Positions 1-5,855 of a stretch of DNA of 5,855 nt are shown one piece after another; the first letter of the stretch is position 1; every line of letters starts with the position of its first letter. The notes under the pieces were generated by a model that had not been told where the DNA came from, ran no database searches, and worked only from the letters and a program-made list of their open reading frames with translations. Where the stretch lies: assembly GCA_023229065.1 (NCBI GenBank), contig JALNZZ010000129.1:1-5855 (forward strand), written 5' to 3'. The position numbers and the translations under genes were made by a program. Source of the stretch: Porticoccaceae bacterium (GTDB lineage Bacteria > Pseudomonadota > Gammaproteobacteria > Pseudomonadales > Porticoccaceae).

Positions 1-95
1 GCTGTGAATACTTCCCTGTACGCTCGAGCAGCGCCGTCCTGGCGCTGACGGTCTCGAACCTGTTGACCCCAGGCGGGACCTCGCATCGCAGTACA
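1..95. repeat. Putative palindromic intergenic repeat element
   Basis: This non-coding stretch follows acpS. Its core is a perfect inverted repeat: CAGCGCC at 29-35 and GGCGCTG at 41-47, around the 5-base loop GTCCT. An outer arm, CGAG at 25-28 with CTCG at 53-56, extends the stem past a 5-base bulge on one side. The flanks, starting GCTGTGAATAC at 1 and carrying GGCGGGACCTCGC around 73-85, have the look of dispersed intergenic elements that I recall from marine gammaproteobacterial genomes. That recollection could not be checked, and only one copy is present here, so calling it a repeat is inference. The left end may continue outside the window. Neither strand has a U-tract after the stem, so it is not a standard intrinsic terminator. 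Confidence 0.45.
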
Positions 96-132
96 TTTTG
101 GCAAAACGCTATACTGCTCTCGAAGTGAACCC

Positions 133-510
133 TCACTCCCCCTCCAAAACAACAAAAGCCAGCGCCAAGCCAGCCTCGTCGCTAAGACTCAGCCAGGCAC
201 GACAAGCCCCTATCTCCGCCAGGCGGCGAGCACCGCCACCGTGAAATGCCAGACACGGCGCCCCTCTCGTATCGTTGGCTATTTCAATATCGTGCCAGGA
301 GACGGCGCCGATACCCGTCCCCAGCGCCTTGCTGGCCGCCTCCTTGGCGGCAAAGCGTTTCGCAAGCCAAGCAGGGGGACAGCCCTTGGCAACAAAAATG
401 CGGTATTCTGCAGCGCTGAGAATCCGCAAGGCAAAGCGCTCGCCATGGCGCTCCATGGCTCGCCCAATACGGGCAATATCCACCATGTCAGTGCCCATCC
501 CCCTGATCAC
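133..510 (-). CDS. acpS: Holo-[acyl-carrier-protein] synthase AcpS
   Basis: Cytoplasmic phosphopantetheinyl transferase that moves 4'-phosphopantetheine from CoA to the serine of apo-ACP, activating it for fatty acid synthesis. The 125 residues match the usual length (about 126). The N-terminal GTDMVDIARI (residues 6-15) carries the metal-binding Asp8, and KRFAAKEAASKALGTGI (51-67) carries the family's second metal-ligand Glu and the CoA-binding signature. SLSDE near 108-112 is the usual C-terminal strand motif. The GTG start at 510 was chosen because it places GTD at the family position and has GGGGGAG 7 bases upstream. An upstream in-frame codon at 549 would add 13 unrelated residues and overlap recO by 35 bases. 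An internal ATG at 498 would remove the first strand. The gene begins 4 bases after the recO stop, so it is probably translationally coupled. The usual neighbour pdxJ is absent. Confidence 0.95.
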   Translation of the reverse strand: MIRGMGTDMVDIARIGRAMERHGERFALRILSAAEYRIFVAKGCPPAWLAKRFAAKEAASKALGTGIGAVSWHDIEIANDTRGAPCLAFHGGGARRLAEIGACRAWLSLSDEAGLALAFVVLEGE

Positions 511-514
511 AGCC

Positions 515-1219
515 CTACTCCCCCACCGCACTGCGGCGAAACAATTCACGGCTAGCGAGGGGTTTATTCCCCAGATACGGCTCCAGCGCCAACCGCGAAA
601 GCCGTTTGGCGCTCCTCAACACCTCCTCACTATCGAACTGCAGCTCGGCAATTGCCAGCAGCTGATCGCCCTTGAATAAATGGCTGACAGGTTCACCGGG
701 CTGATAGACACGCACCCCCTCGCCGGGGAAAAACAGATAGCGCTGCCCGGCGGCCACCGGCTCGCCGCTGTCCATCTCCACGTCCAGACGCAACCCGTAG
801 CCAAGATCCTCTAATAACATCAGCTCGAAAAAGCGCAACACCGGCTCCACCACGGTAGCGGTTGCCACCAGCTCCAGAGTTTTTTGATAGCGCTCGAAGA
901 GAGGGGGGCAAGGATCGTGCTCATGAAGCAACCGCGCCAGCAATTCGTTGAGGTACAGCCCGACAAACAGTTTTTCGCCTGTCAGTACCAGCGGCGTGGC
1001 CGCCGCTTCGACAGCGTCCAAAGTCTTGAGATCTGTTCGCCCCCGCCACGATAATCGCAACAGGCTGAAAGGCCTCAGCTGGTTGCCACCGCGCCGCTGG
1101 CGGCTCGCTCGACTCACCGCATTAAAGCGGCCATTGCCGGCAGTAAAAAGCGTTACCAGCTGACTGGTTTCGCGGTAGGGCCTGGTGTGCAACACAAAGC
1201 CCAACTCATCAGTTGTCAT
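515..1219 (-). CDS. recO: DNA repair protein RecO
   Basis: RecO works with RecF and RecR to load RecA onto SSB-coated single-stranded DNA at gaps, and it anneals complementary strands. The 234 residues are close to E. coli RecO (242). The N-terminal OB-fold, about residues 1-80, begins GFVLHTRPYRETSQLVTLFT. The helical C-terminal part includes GLYLNELLARLL (87-98), FELMLLEDLGYGL (131-143) and the terminal signature YLGNKPLASRELFR (215-228). No CxxC zinc-binding pairs are seen, as in the E. coli-type protein. The ATG at 1219 is preferred; a TTG at 1228 would add three residues (M-V-I) and has no better ribosome site. The start overlaps the end of era by 11 bases, so translation is probably coupled. 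In many relatives pdxJ follows recO, but here acpS follows directly. Confidence 0.95.
   Translation of the reverse strand: MTTDELGFVLHTRPYRETSQLVTLFTAGNGRFNAVSRASRQRRGGNQLRPFSLLRLSWRGRTDLKTLDAVEAAATPLVLTGEKLFVGLYLNELLARLLHEHDPCPPLFERYQKTLELVATATVVEPVLRFFELMLLEDLGYGLRLDVEMDSGEPVAAGQRYLFFPGEGVRVYQPGEPVSHLFKGDQLLAIAELQFDSEEVLRSAKRLSRLALEPYLGNKPLASRELFRRSAVGE
518..524 (-). promoter_or_regulatory. Ribosome binding site deciding the acpS start
   Basis: GGGGGAG on the minus strand lies inside the last codons of recO and ends 7 bases before the GTG at 510. It is the best Shine-Dalgarno-like match near the 5' end of acpS and supports GTG over the upstream in-frame codon at 549. Its position inside recO means ribosomes finishing recO could re-initiate on acpS. 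Confidence 0.6.
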
Positions 1220-2102
1220 GATAACCAAGACTTTTGAGCGCCCGCTCGTCGTCCGACCAACCGCTGCGGACCTTGACCCACAAATTGAGCATGATGCGGG
1301 TGTCGAACAGATTTTCCATGTCGAGGCGGGCCTGCTGACCGATTTTTTTCAGCCTTTCACCCTTGTCGCCAATAATGATTTTTTTCTGGCCCTCGCGCTC
1401 CACCAGGATCAGCGCACTGATATGCAGCACCGCGCCCTCCCGTCGCCACTCTTCCACCTCGACCGCCACTTCGTAAGGCAGCTCTGCACCCAGCTGGCGG
1501 GTAATTTTTTCGCGCACAATTTCTGCGGCTAAAAAACGTTCACTGCGATCCGTGATCTGATCTTCGGGAAAGAAATGCATGCCCTCCGGAATTTTTTCAC
1601 GGATGGCCTCGACAAGCACCTCAAGATTGGTGCCATGGAGAGCCGAAATCGGCACGATCTGGGCATTGGGCAACAGTGTCGCCAACTGCTCCATCTGGGG
1701 CAGCAGAGCGGCCTTGTCAGTGAGGCGATCCACTTTGTTGAGGGCGACAATCACCGGCACATCCACCTGCGCCAGGCGCCGAGCAACCAGATCATCGCCT
1801 TCACTCCAGCGATCCCGATCGACGACAAACACCACCAGATCCACATCGGCGATGGCACGACCCGCGGCTTTGTTCATATAGCGGTTGAGCGCTTTTTCTT
1901 GACCGCTGTGAATACCCGGTGTGTCGACAAACACAATCTGGCATTCGTCCTCAGTGAGAATACCCAGCACATTGTGCCGGGTCGTTTGCGGCTTGCGCGA
2001 GGTGATGCTGAGCTTGAAGCCCAGCAGGTGATTGAGCAGTGTCGACTTGCCGACATTGGGACGGCCGACAATAGCGACATAACCACAGCGAGAGGAAGAC
2101 AT
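1209..2102 (-). CDS. era: GTPase Era, 16S rRNA/30S assembly factor
   Basis: Essential small GTPase that binds the 3' end of 16S rRNA near the anti-Shine-Dalgarno sequence and acts in 30S subunit maturation. The 297 residues are close to the usual length (about 300). G-domain motifs in order: G1 GRPNVGKS (13-20), G2 QTTRHN (39-44), G3 DTPG (60-63), G4 NKVD (122-125) and G5 SAL (153-155). The C-terminal KH domain carries the GxxG loop as GDKG (245-248) within KKIIIGDKGERLKKIG, followed by a conserved tail with LWVKVRSGWSDDERALKSLGY. All key residues are present. The ATG lies one base after the rnc stop (TGA-T-ATG), and the end overlaps recO by 11 bases. Pairing with rnc is a widely conserved arrangement of two rRNA-maturation genes. 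No strong ribosome site is visible, which fits coupling to rnc. Confidence 0.98.
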   Translation of the reverse strand: MSSSRCGYVAIVGRPNVGKSTLLNHLLGFKLSITSRKPQTTRHNVLGILTEDECQIVFVDTPGIHSGQEKALNRYMNKAAGRAIADVDLVVFVVDRDRWSEGDDLVARRLAQVDVPVIVALNKVDRLTDKAALLPQMEQLATLLPNAQIVPISALHGTNLEVLVEAIREKIPEGMHFFPEDQITDRSERFLAAEIVREKITRQLGAELPYEVAVEVEEWRREGAVLHISALILVEREGQKKIIIGDKGERLKKIGQQARLDMENLFDTRIMLNLWVKVRSGWSDDERALKSLGYHDN

Positions 2103-2103
2103 A

Positions 2104-2781
2104 TCAATGGCCCAGCAGTCGGGAAAGTGCCTGCTCCGCAGCGTTTTTTTCCGCCTTTTTGCGGCTCGTCGCTTGAGCCGTCATCGGCTCGTCGAGCCCC
2201 TCAACGGAACAGGATACAGTGAACATCTGGTCGTGCTGATCACCTTCGACCTGCAAGACCTGGTATACGGGCAGCGGCTTGCCCCGGCTTTGTAGATATT
2301 CCTGCAAGCGTGTTTTGGCATCCTTCTCATCGCCGCCCTGAGTGATTGCCTCAAGCTGCTCGCCAAACCAGTCCAGCACTCGCTCGCGGCAACCTTCCAG
2401 ACCCACTTCGACAAAGATTGCACCTAGCAGGGCCTCTACCGCATCGGCAAGAATTGAGTCGCGCCGGTGACCACCGCTTTTCAGCTCGCCACCGCCGAGC
2501 ACCAGGCACTCCCCCAGTTCCAGCTGGCGCGCCACTTTGGCAAGCGTACTTCCCTTGACCAGCGACGCACGCCAGCGGGTCAGCTCACCCTCACTTGCAT
2601 GCGGAAAGTGCTCGTATAACCACTGGGCTATAACGACGCTGAGCACCGCGTCACCCAAAAACTCCAGGCGCTCGTTATTTTGTCCTTTAACGCTCCGGTG
2701 CGTCAGTGCTTGCACGAGCAAATCCTTGCTGGCGAAGCGATAGCCCAGGCGCGACGATAATTGTTTGAGAACCGGTGTCAT
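2104..2781 (-). CDS. rnc: Ribonuclease III
   Basis: Double-strand-specific endoribonuclease that cuts the rRNA precursor stems and regulates some mRNAs. The 225 residues match the E. coli enzyme (226). The N-terminal catalytic domain has the signature NERLEFLGDAVL (36-47), with acidic residues Glu40 and Asp44. The second acidic pair is Asp113 and Glu116 in LADAVEALLGA, matching E. coli E41, D45, D114 and E117. The double-stranded RNA-binding domain spans about 153-223, from DAKTRLQEYLQ to SRKKAEKNAAEQALSRLL. The ATG overlaps the stop of the upstream DUF4845 gene as ATGA (2778-2781), and era starts one base after its own stop. E. coli rnc is autoregulated through an RNase III-cut leader. Here rnc is internal to the operon, so the same leader mechanism cannot be assumed. 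Confidence 0.98.
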   Translation of the reverse strand: MTPVLKQLSSRLGYRFASKDLLVQALTHRSVKGQNNERLEFLGDAVLSVVIAQWLYEHFPHASEGELTRWRASLVKGSTLAKVARQLELGECLVLGGGELKSGGHRRDSILADAVEALLGAIFVEVGLEGCRERVLDWFGEQLEAITQGGDEKDAKTRLQEYLQSRGKPLPVYQVLQVEGDQHDQMFTVSCSVEGLDEPMTAQATSRKKAEKNAAEQALSRLLGH

Positions 2782-3149
2782 GGGTGGTCAGAGAAATCAA
2801 GGTGATTGCTGAAAGTCACAACTACATCAGCGTTGCCGAGGAAGTGCACCCGTCTCTCGTAATCCACTTTGATTACCACCCCCTCTCTGCCACGCTCGAT
2901 GCCCACCTCGCGCGTACTGACTGAGCTAATATTATTGACGGTGAAATAAGACTGCAGTTTGCGGCGAATCTCATCGTTGCTCAGACTCTGCAGAGGTTCA
3001 TTACCCAGGTTCTTGACCGCGGCGGCGACAAAGTAATTATCGAGATAAAGAGGCCCCACCCGGAACAAGACCAGTAAAAAAAAGGCTGAAGCGAAAAGGA
3101 TTATCAATAGACCCAGCGATGATAATCCCGACTGATGGCGGTATTTCAT
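2778..3149 (-). CDS. DUF4845 family single-pass membrane protein
   Basis: A 123-residue protein of unknown function, assigned to DUF4845 from its position between lepB and rnc and from its layout. A short basic N-terminus (MKYRHQSGLSSLG) leads into one hydrophobic segment at about residues 10-29. It continues with VGPLYLDNYFV and a small soluble region rich in beta-forming residues (about 65-120), expected on the periplasmic side. No catalytic motif is recognised. The ATG at 3149 was chosen because AAGGA lies 8 bases upstream and the membrane segment then starts where the family expects. A longer reading from 3371 would run 74 residues back through the lepB end and is not credible. It overlaps rnc by 4 bases (ATGA), so it is probably translated together with rnc. 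The N-terminus somewhat resembles a type IV prepilin leader. Confidence 0.8.
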   Translation of the reverse strand: MKYRHQSGLSSLGLLIILFASAFFLLVLFRVGPLYLDNYFVAAAVKNLGNEPLQSLSNDEIRRKLQSYFTVNNISSVSTREVGIERGREGVVIKVDYERRVHFLGNADVVVTFSNHLDFSDHP

Positions 3150-3157
3150 AATCGCTT

Positions 3158-3162
3158 TCCTT
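3158..3162 (-). promoter_or_regulatory. Ribosome binding site of the DUF4845 gene
   Basis: AAGGA on the minus strand lies 8 bases upstream of the ATG at 3149. It is the clearest Shine-Dalgarno sequence in the operon and fixes the start of this gene at the short form instead of the long upstream reading. Confidence 0.65.
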
Positions 3163-3194
3163 GCTGTCCAGGTGCGGTTCGGCAGAGTGTTTTC

Positions 3195-3216
3195 CAGCTG
3201 CTCCTGAGAGCAGCCG
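3195..3216 (-). other. RNA hairpin between lepB and the DUF4845 gene
   Basis: A perfect 7-base inverted repeat (GCTGCTC at 3197-3203, GAGCAGC at 3208-3214) surrounds a 4-base loop. In the minus-strand transcript it extends by one G-U and one C-G pair, giving about 9 pairs. It begins about 10 bases after the lepB stop, in the only sizeable gap inside the operon (76 bases). No U-run follows, so it should not stop transcription by the intrinsic route. It might affect mRNA decay, mark a processing site, or separate lepB translation from the next gene; these roles are inference. Confidence 0.5.
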
Positions 3217-3225
3217 CAATACCAC

Positions 3226-3978
3226 TCACTTGATTTTTCCGGCCCGGTCAAACGAGGGAAGGCTGAAAAAATCATCCCAATGCATCCAGATGGCAAACGC
3301 CTTGCCAACGATATTTTCCTCTGGCACCGGCCCCCAGTCACGGCTGTCGCTACTATTGTCGCGGTTGTCACCGATCATATAGTAGTGACCGTCCGGCACC
3401 ACCACAGACAGCCTGCGCCCGAGCCTGCCGGGCACCCGGTGCTTGCGGATCAGGTGGCGGCTGCCTTCGAGGTTTTCCTCAACAATATCATAGCCATAAC
3501 CAGCCAGATACGGCGTGCTGATGCGCCGCTGCTCCACCTTCTCACCATTGATGAACAGCTGGTTATCAAATATTTGCACATGGTCGCCGGGCAGCCCTAC
3601 TACGCGCTTGATGAAGTAACGCGGATCATTCGGGGGAAAGAAGACCATAACATCGCCCCGCTGCGGCTCGCCGATATCGACGAACTTGCGCTGGGTGACA
3701 GGCATCCGCAAGCCGTAGGCAAACTTGTTGACCAAAATAAAGTCACCCACTTGCAGAGTGGGCACCATTGAGGCCGAGGGTATCTGGAAGGGCTCCACCA
3801 CAAAAGAGCGCAACACCAGCACAACAAACAGGACAGGGAAGAATGGCGCCGTGTACTCCACCACCGCTGAGGGTGCTGCATCGCCGCGACGGCGTCGCAA
3901 GACAAGTTTGTCCAGCACCCACATGACACCGCTGATGCCAGTCAGGACCACCAAGATAAGGGGAAAGTTTATCTCCAT
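3226..3978 (-). CDS. lepB: Signal peptidase I
   Basis: Inner-membrane serine protease with a Ser/Lys dyad that removes signal peptides from exported proteins on the periplasmic side. Two hydrophobic segments, about residues 4-22 and 43-60, flank a basic cytoplasmic loop (KLVLRRRR), giving the usual two-pass topology. Family boxes in order: SASMVPTL (68-75) with nucleophile Ser70, RGDVMVFFPP (107-116), YFIKRVVGLPGD (121-132) with general base Lys124, and GDNRDNSSDSR (203-213). The C-terminus WMHWDDFFSLPSFDRAGKI is typical. At 250 residues it is shorter than E. coli LepB (324) but lacks no catalytic box; the shorter insertions are common outside the enterics. The ATG at 3978 lies 24 bases after the lepA stop, with only a weak ribosome site (GGA about 10 bases upstream). 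The lepA-lepB pair is a classical operon. Confidence 0.98.
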   Translation of the reverse strand: MEINFPLILVVLTGISGVMWVLDKLVLRRRRGDAAPSAVVEYTAPFFPVLFVVLVLRSFVVEPFQIPSASMVPTLQVGDFILVNKFAYGLRMPVTQRKFVDIGEPQRGDVMVFFPPNDPRYFIKRVVGLPGDHVQIFDNQLFINGEKVEQRRISTPYLAGYGYDIVEENLEGSRHLIRKHRVPGRLGRRLSVVVPDGHYYMIGDNRDNSSDSRDWGPVPEENIVGKAFAIWMHWDDFFSLPSFDRAGKIK

Positions 3979-4002
3979 TCAGCAATCATCCGTTCACAGG
4001 TC

Positions 4003-5802
4003 CTAACTATCTGTTTTCAATACTGCCAGGAAGGCCTCCTGGGGAATCTCGACATTGCCCACCTGCTTCATGCGCTTTTTGCCGGCTTTCTGCTTCTCCA
4101 GCAACTTTTTCTTGCGGGATATGTCGCCGCCATAACACTTGGCCAGTACGTTCTTGCGCAAGGCCTTGACGGTGGTACGGGCTATGACATGCCCGCCGAT
4201 AGCAGCCTGGATAGCTACGTCGAACATTTGCCTGGGGATCAGGTCTTTCATTTTTTCGGTCAGCTGGCGGCCCTTGGACAGAGAGTTCTCCCGGTGAACG
4301 ATGAGTGCCAGCGCATCCACTTTATCACCATTGATCAAAACGTCCAGCCTTACCAGAGGGGCGTACTGGAAGCGCAAGAAACCGTAGTCCAGTGAGGCGA
4401 AGCCCTTGCTCACCGACTTGAGGCGGTCGAAGAAGTCCATTACCACTTCGCTCATGGGCAACTCGTAAGACAGGGAGACCTGACCACCGACAAACTGCAT
4501 ATCCTTCTGCACACCGCGCTTTTCGACACACAGAGAAATAACGTTACCCACGTACTCCCGCGGTACCAGAATAGCGGCCTCGCAGATCGGTTCGCGCATT
4601 TCCTCGATCTGGCCAGGGTCGGGCATATCGGATGGGTTGGAGATATAAATGATCTCGCCATCGGTTTTTACTATCTCGTACACCACCGTGGGCGCAGTAG
4701 AGATCAGGTCGAGATCGTATTCCCGCTCCAGACGCTCCTGAATGATTTCCATATGCAGCATTCCCAGAAAGCCGCAGCGGAAACCAAAACCGAGGGCATC
4801 GGAACTCTCGGGCTCATAAAACAGAGAAGCATCATTGAGGGTGAGCTTGGCGAGAGCTTCGCGAAAATCCTCGAAATCGTCGGCATTGACGGGGAACATG
4901 CCGGCATAAACCTGGGGTTTGATTTTCTGGAAGCCGGGCAGCTCAACGGTGTCAGGGGTACTGGCGTGAGTAAAGGTGTCCCCCACCGGAGCCCCGTGGA
5001 TATCCTTGATGCCCGCCACCACAAAGCCCACTTCACCGGCGCGCAAGACACCTGTTTCCGTCCGCTTGGGCGTGAAAACGCCCACACTGTCCACGACATG
5101 GGGCCTGCCGATGGTCTTGGAAATAATTTTATCCTTGGCCCTCAGGGTGCCATTCTTGACCCGCACCAGGGACACAACCCCGAGGTAATTGTCGAACCAG
5201 GAGTCGATGATCAAGGCCTGGAGGGGAGCGTCTACATCCCCCTCGGGAGGCGGCACCTTGGCCACCAACTGCTCCAGAATGTCGTCGATGCCCAGGCCCG
5301 ACTTGGCACTGCAGGGCACGGCCTCGCTGGCATCGAGACCGATGATATCCTCGATTTCCTCCTTGACGCGCTCCGGCTCAGCCTGGGGCAGATCCATCTT
5401 GTTCAGCACCGGAATCACTTCCAGCCCCTGGGCGATGGCGGTATAGCAGTTGGCCACCGACTGCGCTTCCACTCCCTGAGCGGCATCCACCACCAGCAGC
5501 GCCCCCTCACAGGCGGCGAGAGAGCGGGACACCTCGTAGGTGAAATCCACGTGACCGGGGGTGTCGATAAAGTTGAGCTGATAGGTGCGGCCATCCCGGG
5601 CACGGTAGTCCAGAGTCACGCTCTGGGCCTTGATAGTAATACCCCGCTCCCGTTCGATATCCATGGAGTCGAGCACCTGGGCTGCCATCTCGCGCTCGGT
5701 AAGCCCACCACAGACCTGAATAAACCGATCCGCGAGGGTCGATTTACCATGGTCGATATGGGCGATGATGGAAAAGTTGCGAATATGACTCAGGTCGGAC
5801 AC
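4003..5802 (-). CDS. lepA: Elongation factor 4 (LepA), ribosome-binding GTPase
   Basis: Translational GTPase that binds the ribosome. It has been linked to back-translocation, initiation and 30S biogenesis, and its exact cellular role is still debated. The 599 residues equal the usual length. G motifs: G1 AHIDHGKS (14-21), G2 GITIK (54-58), G3 DTPGH (80-84), G4 NKMD (134-137) and G5 SAKSG (165-169). EF-G-like domains follow, including FGFRCGFLGMLHMEIIQERLEREYDLD. The LepA-specific C-terminal domain is complete, with LAKCYGGDISRKKKLLEKQKAGKKRMKQVGNVEIPQEAF near the end. No ATG is available. The GTG at 5802 gives the family start (M)SDLSHIRNFSIIAH, with GGGA 6 bases upstream. A TTG at 5814 would add four residues and is less likely. 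As the first gene of the unit it probably sets entry into the operon, with lepB 24 bases downstream. Confidence 0.97.
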   Translation of the reverse strand: MSDLSHIRNFSIIAHIDHGKSTLADRFIQVCGGLTEREMAAQVLDSMDIERERGITIKAQSVTLDYRARDGRTYQLNFIDTPGHVDFTYEVSRSLAACEGALLVVDAAQGVEAQSVANCYTAIAQGLEVIPVLNKMDLPQAEPERVKEEIEDIIGLDASEAVPCSAKSGLGIDDILEQLVAKVPPPEGDVDAPLQALIIDSWFDNYLGVVSLVRVKNGTLRAKDKIISKTIGRPHVVDSVGVFTPKRTETGVLRAGEVGFVVAGIKDIHGAPVGDTFTHASTPDTVELPGFQKIKPQVYAGMFPVNADDFEDFREALAKLTLNDASLFYEPESSDALGFGFRCGFLGMLHMEIIQERLEREYDLDLISTAPTVVYEIVKTDGEIIYISNPSDMPDPGQIEEMREPICEAAILVPREYVGNVISLCVEKRGVQKDMQFVGGQVSLSYELPMSEVVMDFFDRLKSVSKGFASLDYGFLRFQYAPLVRLDVLINGDKVDALALIVHRENSLSKGRQLTEKMKDLIPRQMFDVAIQAAIGGHVIARTTVKALRKNVLAKCYGGDISRKKKLLEKQKAGKKRMKQVGNVEIPQEAFLAVLKTDS

Positions 5803-5840
5803 AGGCAATCCCAAGGGTTACAAGGCGTGAAAAGACGCGA

Positions 5841-5846
5841 AGTCTA
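5841..5846 (-). promoter_or_regulatory. Possible -10 element upstream of lepA
   Basis: TAGACT on the minus strand matches 4 of 6 bases of the sigma-70 -10 consensus and lies 38 bases before the lepA GTG, which would give a leader of roughly 30 bases. The matching -35 would fall beyond the right edge of the window, so it cannot be tested here. With no gene seen between it and the edge, it is the best candidate for the operon promoter, but the match alone is weak. Confidence 0.3.
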
Positions 5847-5855
5847 GCGGATTTG

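Noticed and set aside
25..56. Intrinsic terminator for the acpS-end of the operon.
   Set aside because: The stem is good, but no run of U follows it in the minus-strand transcript. It is kept only as a structured repeat element.
96..106. Short palindrome TTTTGGCAAAA.
   Set aside because: Five-base arms with a one-base centre cannot form a stable RNA hairpin, and no repeat of the motif or adjacent regulated gene supports an operator.
110..115. TATACT on the plus strand, like a -10 promoter element.
   Set aside because: No -35-like sequence lies at 16-18 bases upstream, and the DNA downstream is the antisense of acpS, so there is no gene for it to serve.
2144..2150. A AAA AAC heptamer in frame within rnc, a possible -1 frameshift site.
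   Set aside because: The codons encode the conserved SRKKAEKNAA motif of the RNA-binding domain, which forces an A-rich stretch. No obvious stimulatory stem follows, and the shifted product would only add a meaningless tail across era.
1575..2222. Plus-strand open frame of 215 residues opposite era and the end of rnc.
   Set aside because: It is antisense to two well-supported genes, has a low-complexity His/Arg-rich composition typical of shadow frames, and resembles no family I know.
4753..5847. Long open reading frame on the plus strand, 364 residues, opposite lepA.
   Set aside because: It lies antisense to the strongly conserved lepA. Its length is explained by codon bias in lepA, its protein has no recognisable domain, and no ribosome site or promoter was identified for it.

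Overview
The window looks like a chromosomal housekeeping locus of a gammaproteobacterium. The proteins resemble those of Pseudomonas, Marinobacter and Cellvibrio-type marine relatives, and GC content is moderately high by eye. The gene order lepA-lepB-(DUF4845)-rnc-era-recO-acpS is typical of that class. I cannot name a genus from the sequence alone.

All six recognisable genes, plus one small membrane-protein gene, lie on the minus strand and read from right to left as one tightly packed transcription unit. From the right edge: a short leader with a possible -10 element; lepA (ribosomal elongation factor 4, GTG start); lepB (signal peptidase I); a 76-base gap with a perfect hairpin; a one-TM DUF4845 protein; rnc (RNase III, ATGA overlap with the gene before); era (1-base gap after rnc); recO (overlaps era by 11 bases); and acpS (GTG start 4 bases after the recO stop). 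The last 132 bases at the left edge hold no gene. They contain a compact palindromic element that may be a copy of a dispersed intergenic repeat.

The genes join protein synthesis and ribosome biogenesis (LepA, RNase III, Era) with protein export (LepB), recombinational repair (RecO) and lipid cofactor supply (AcpS). They work together as a co-expressed growth-linked set rather than as one pathway. Start codons were re-chosen for lepA, the DUF4845 gene, recO and acpS, from family length and ribosome-binding sites.

I see no mobile element, CRISPR array, toxin-antitoxin pair, defence gene or other new system here. The points that most merit a second look are the absence of pdxJ, which usually sits between recO and acpS in this class, and the palindromic element at the left edge.
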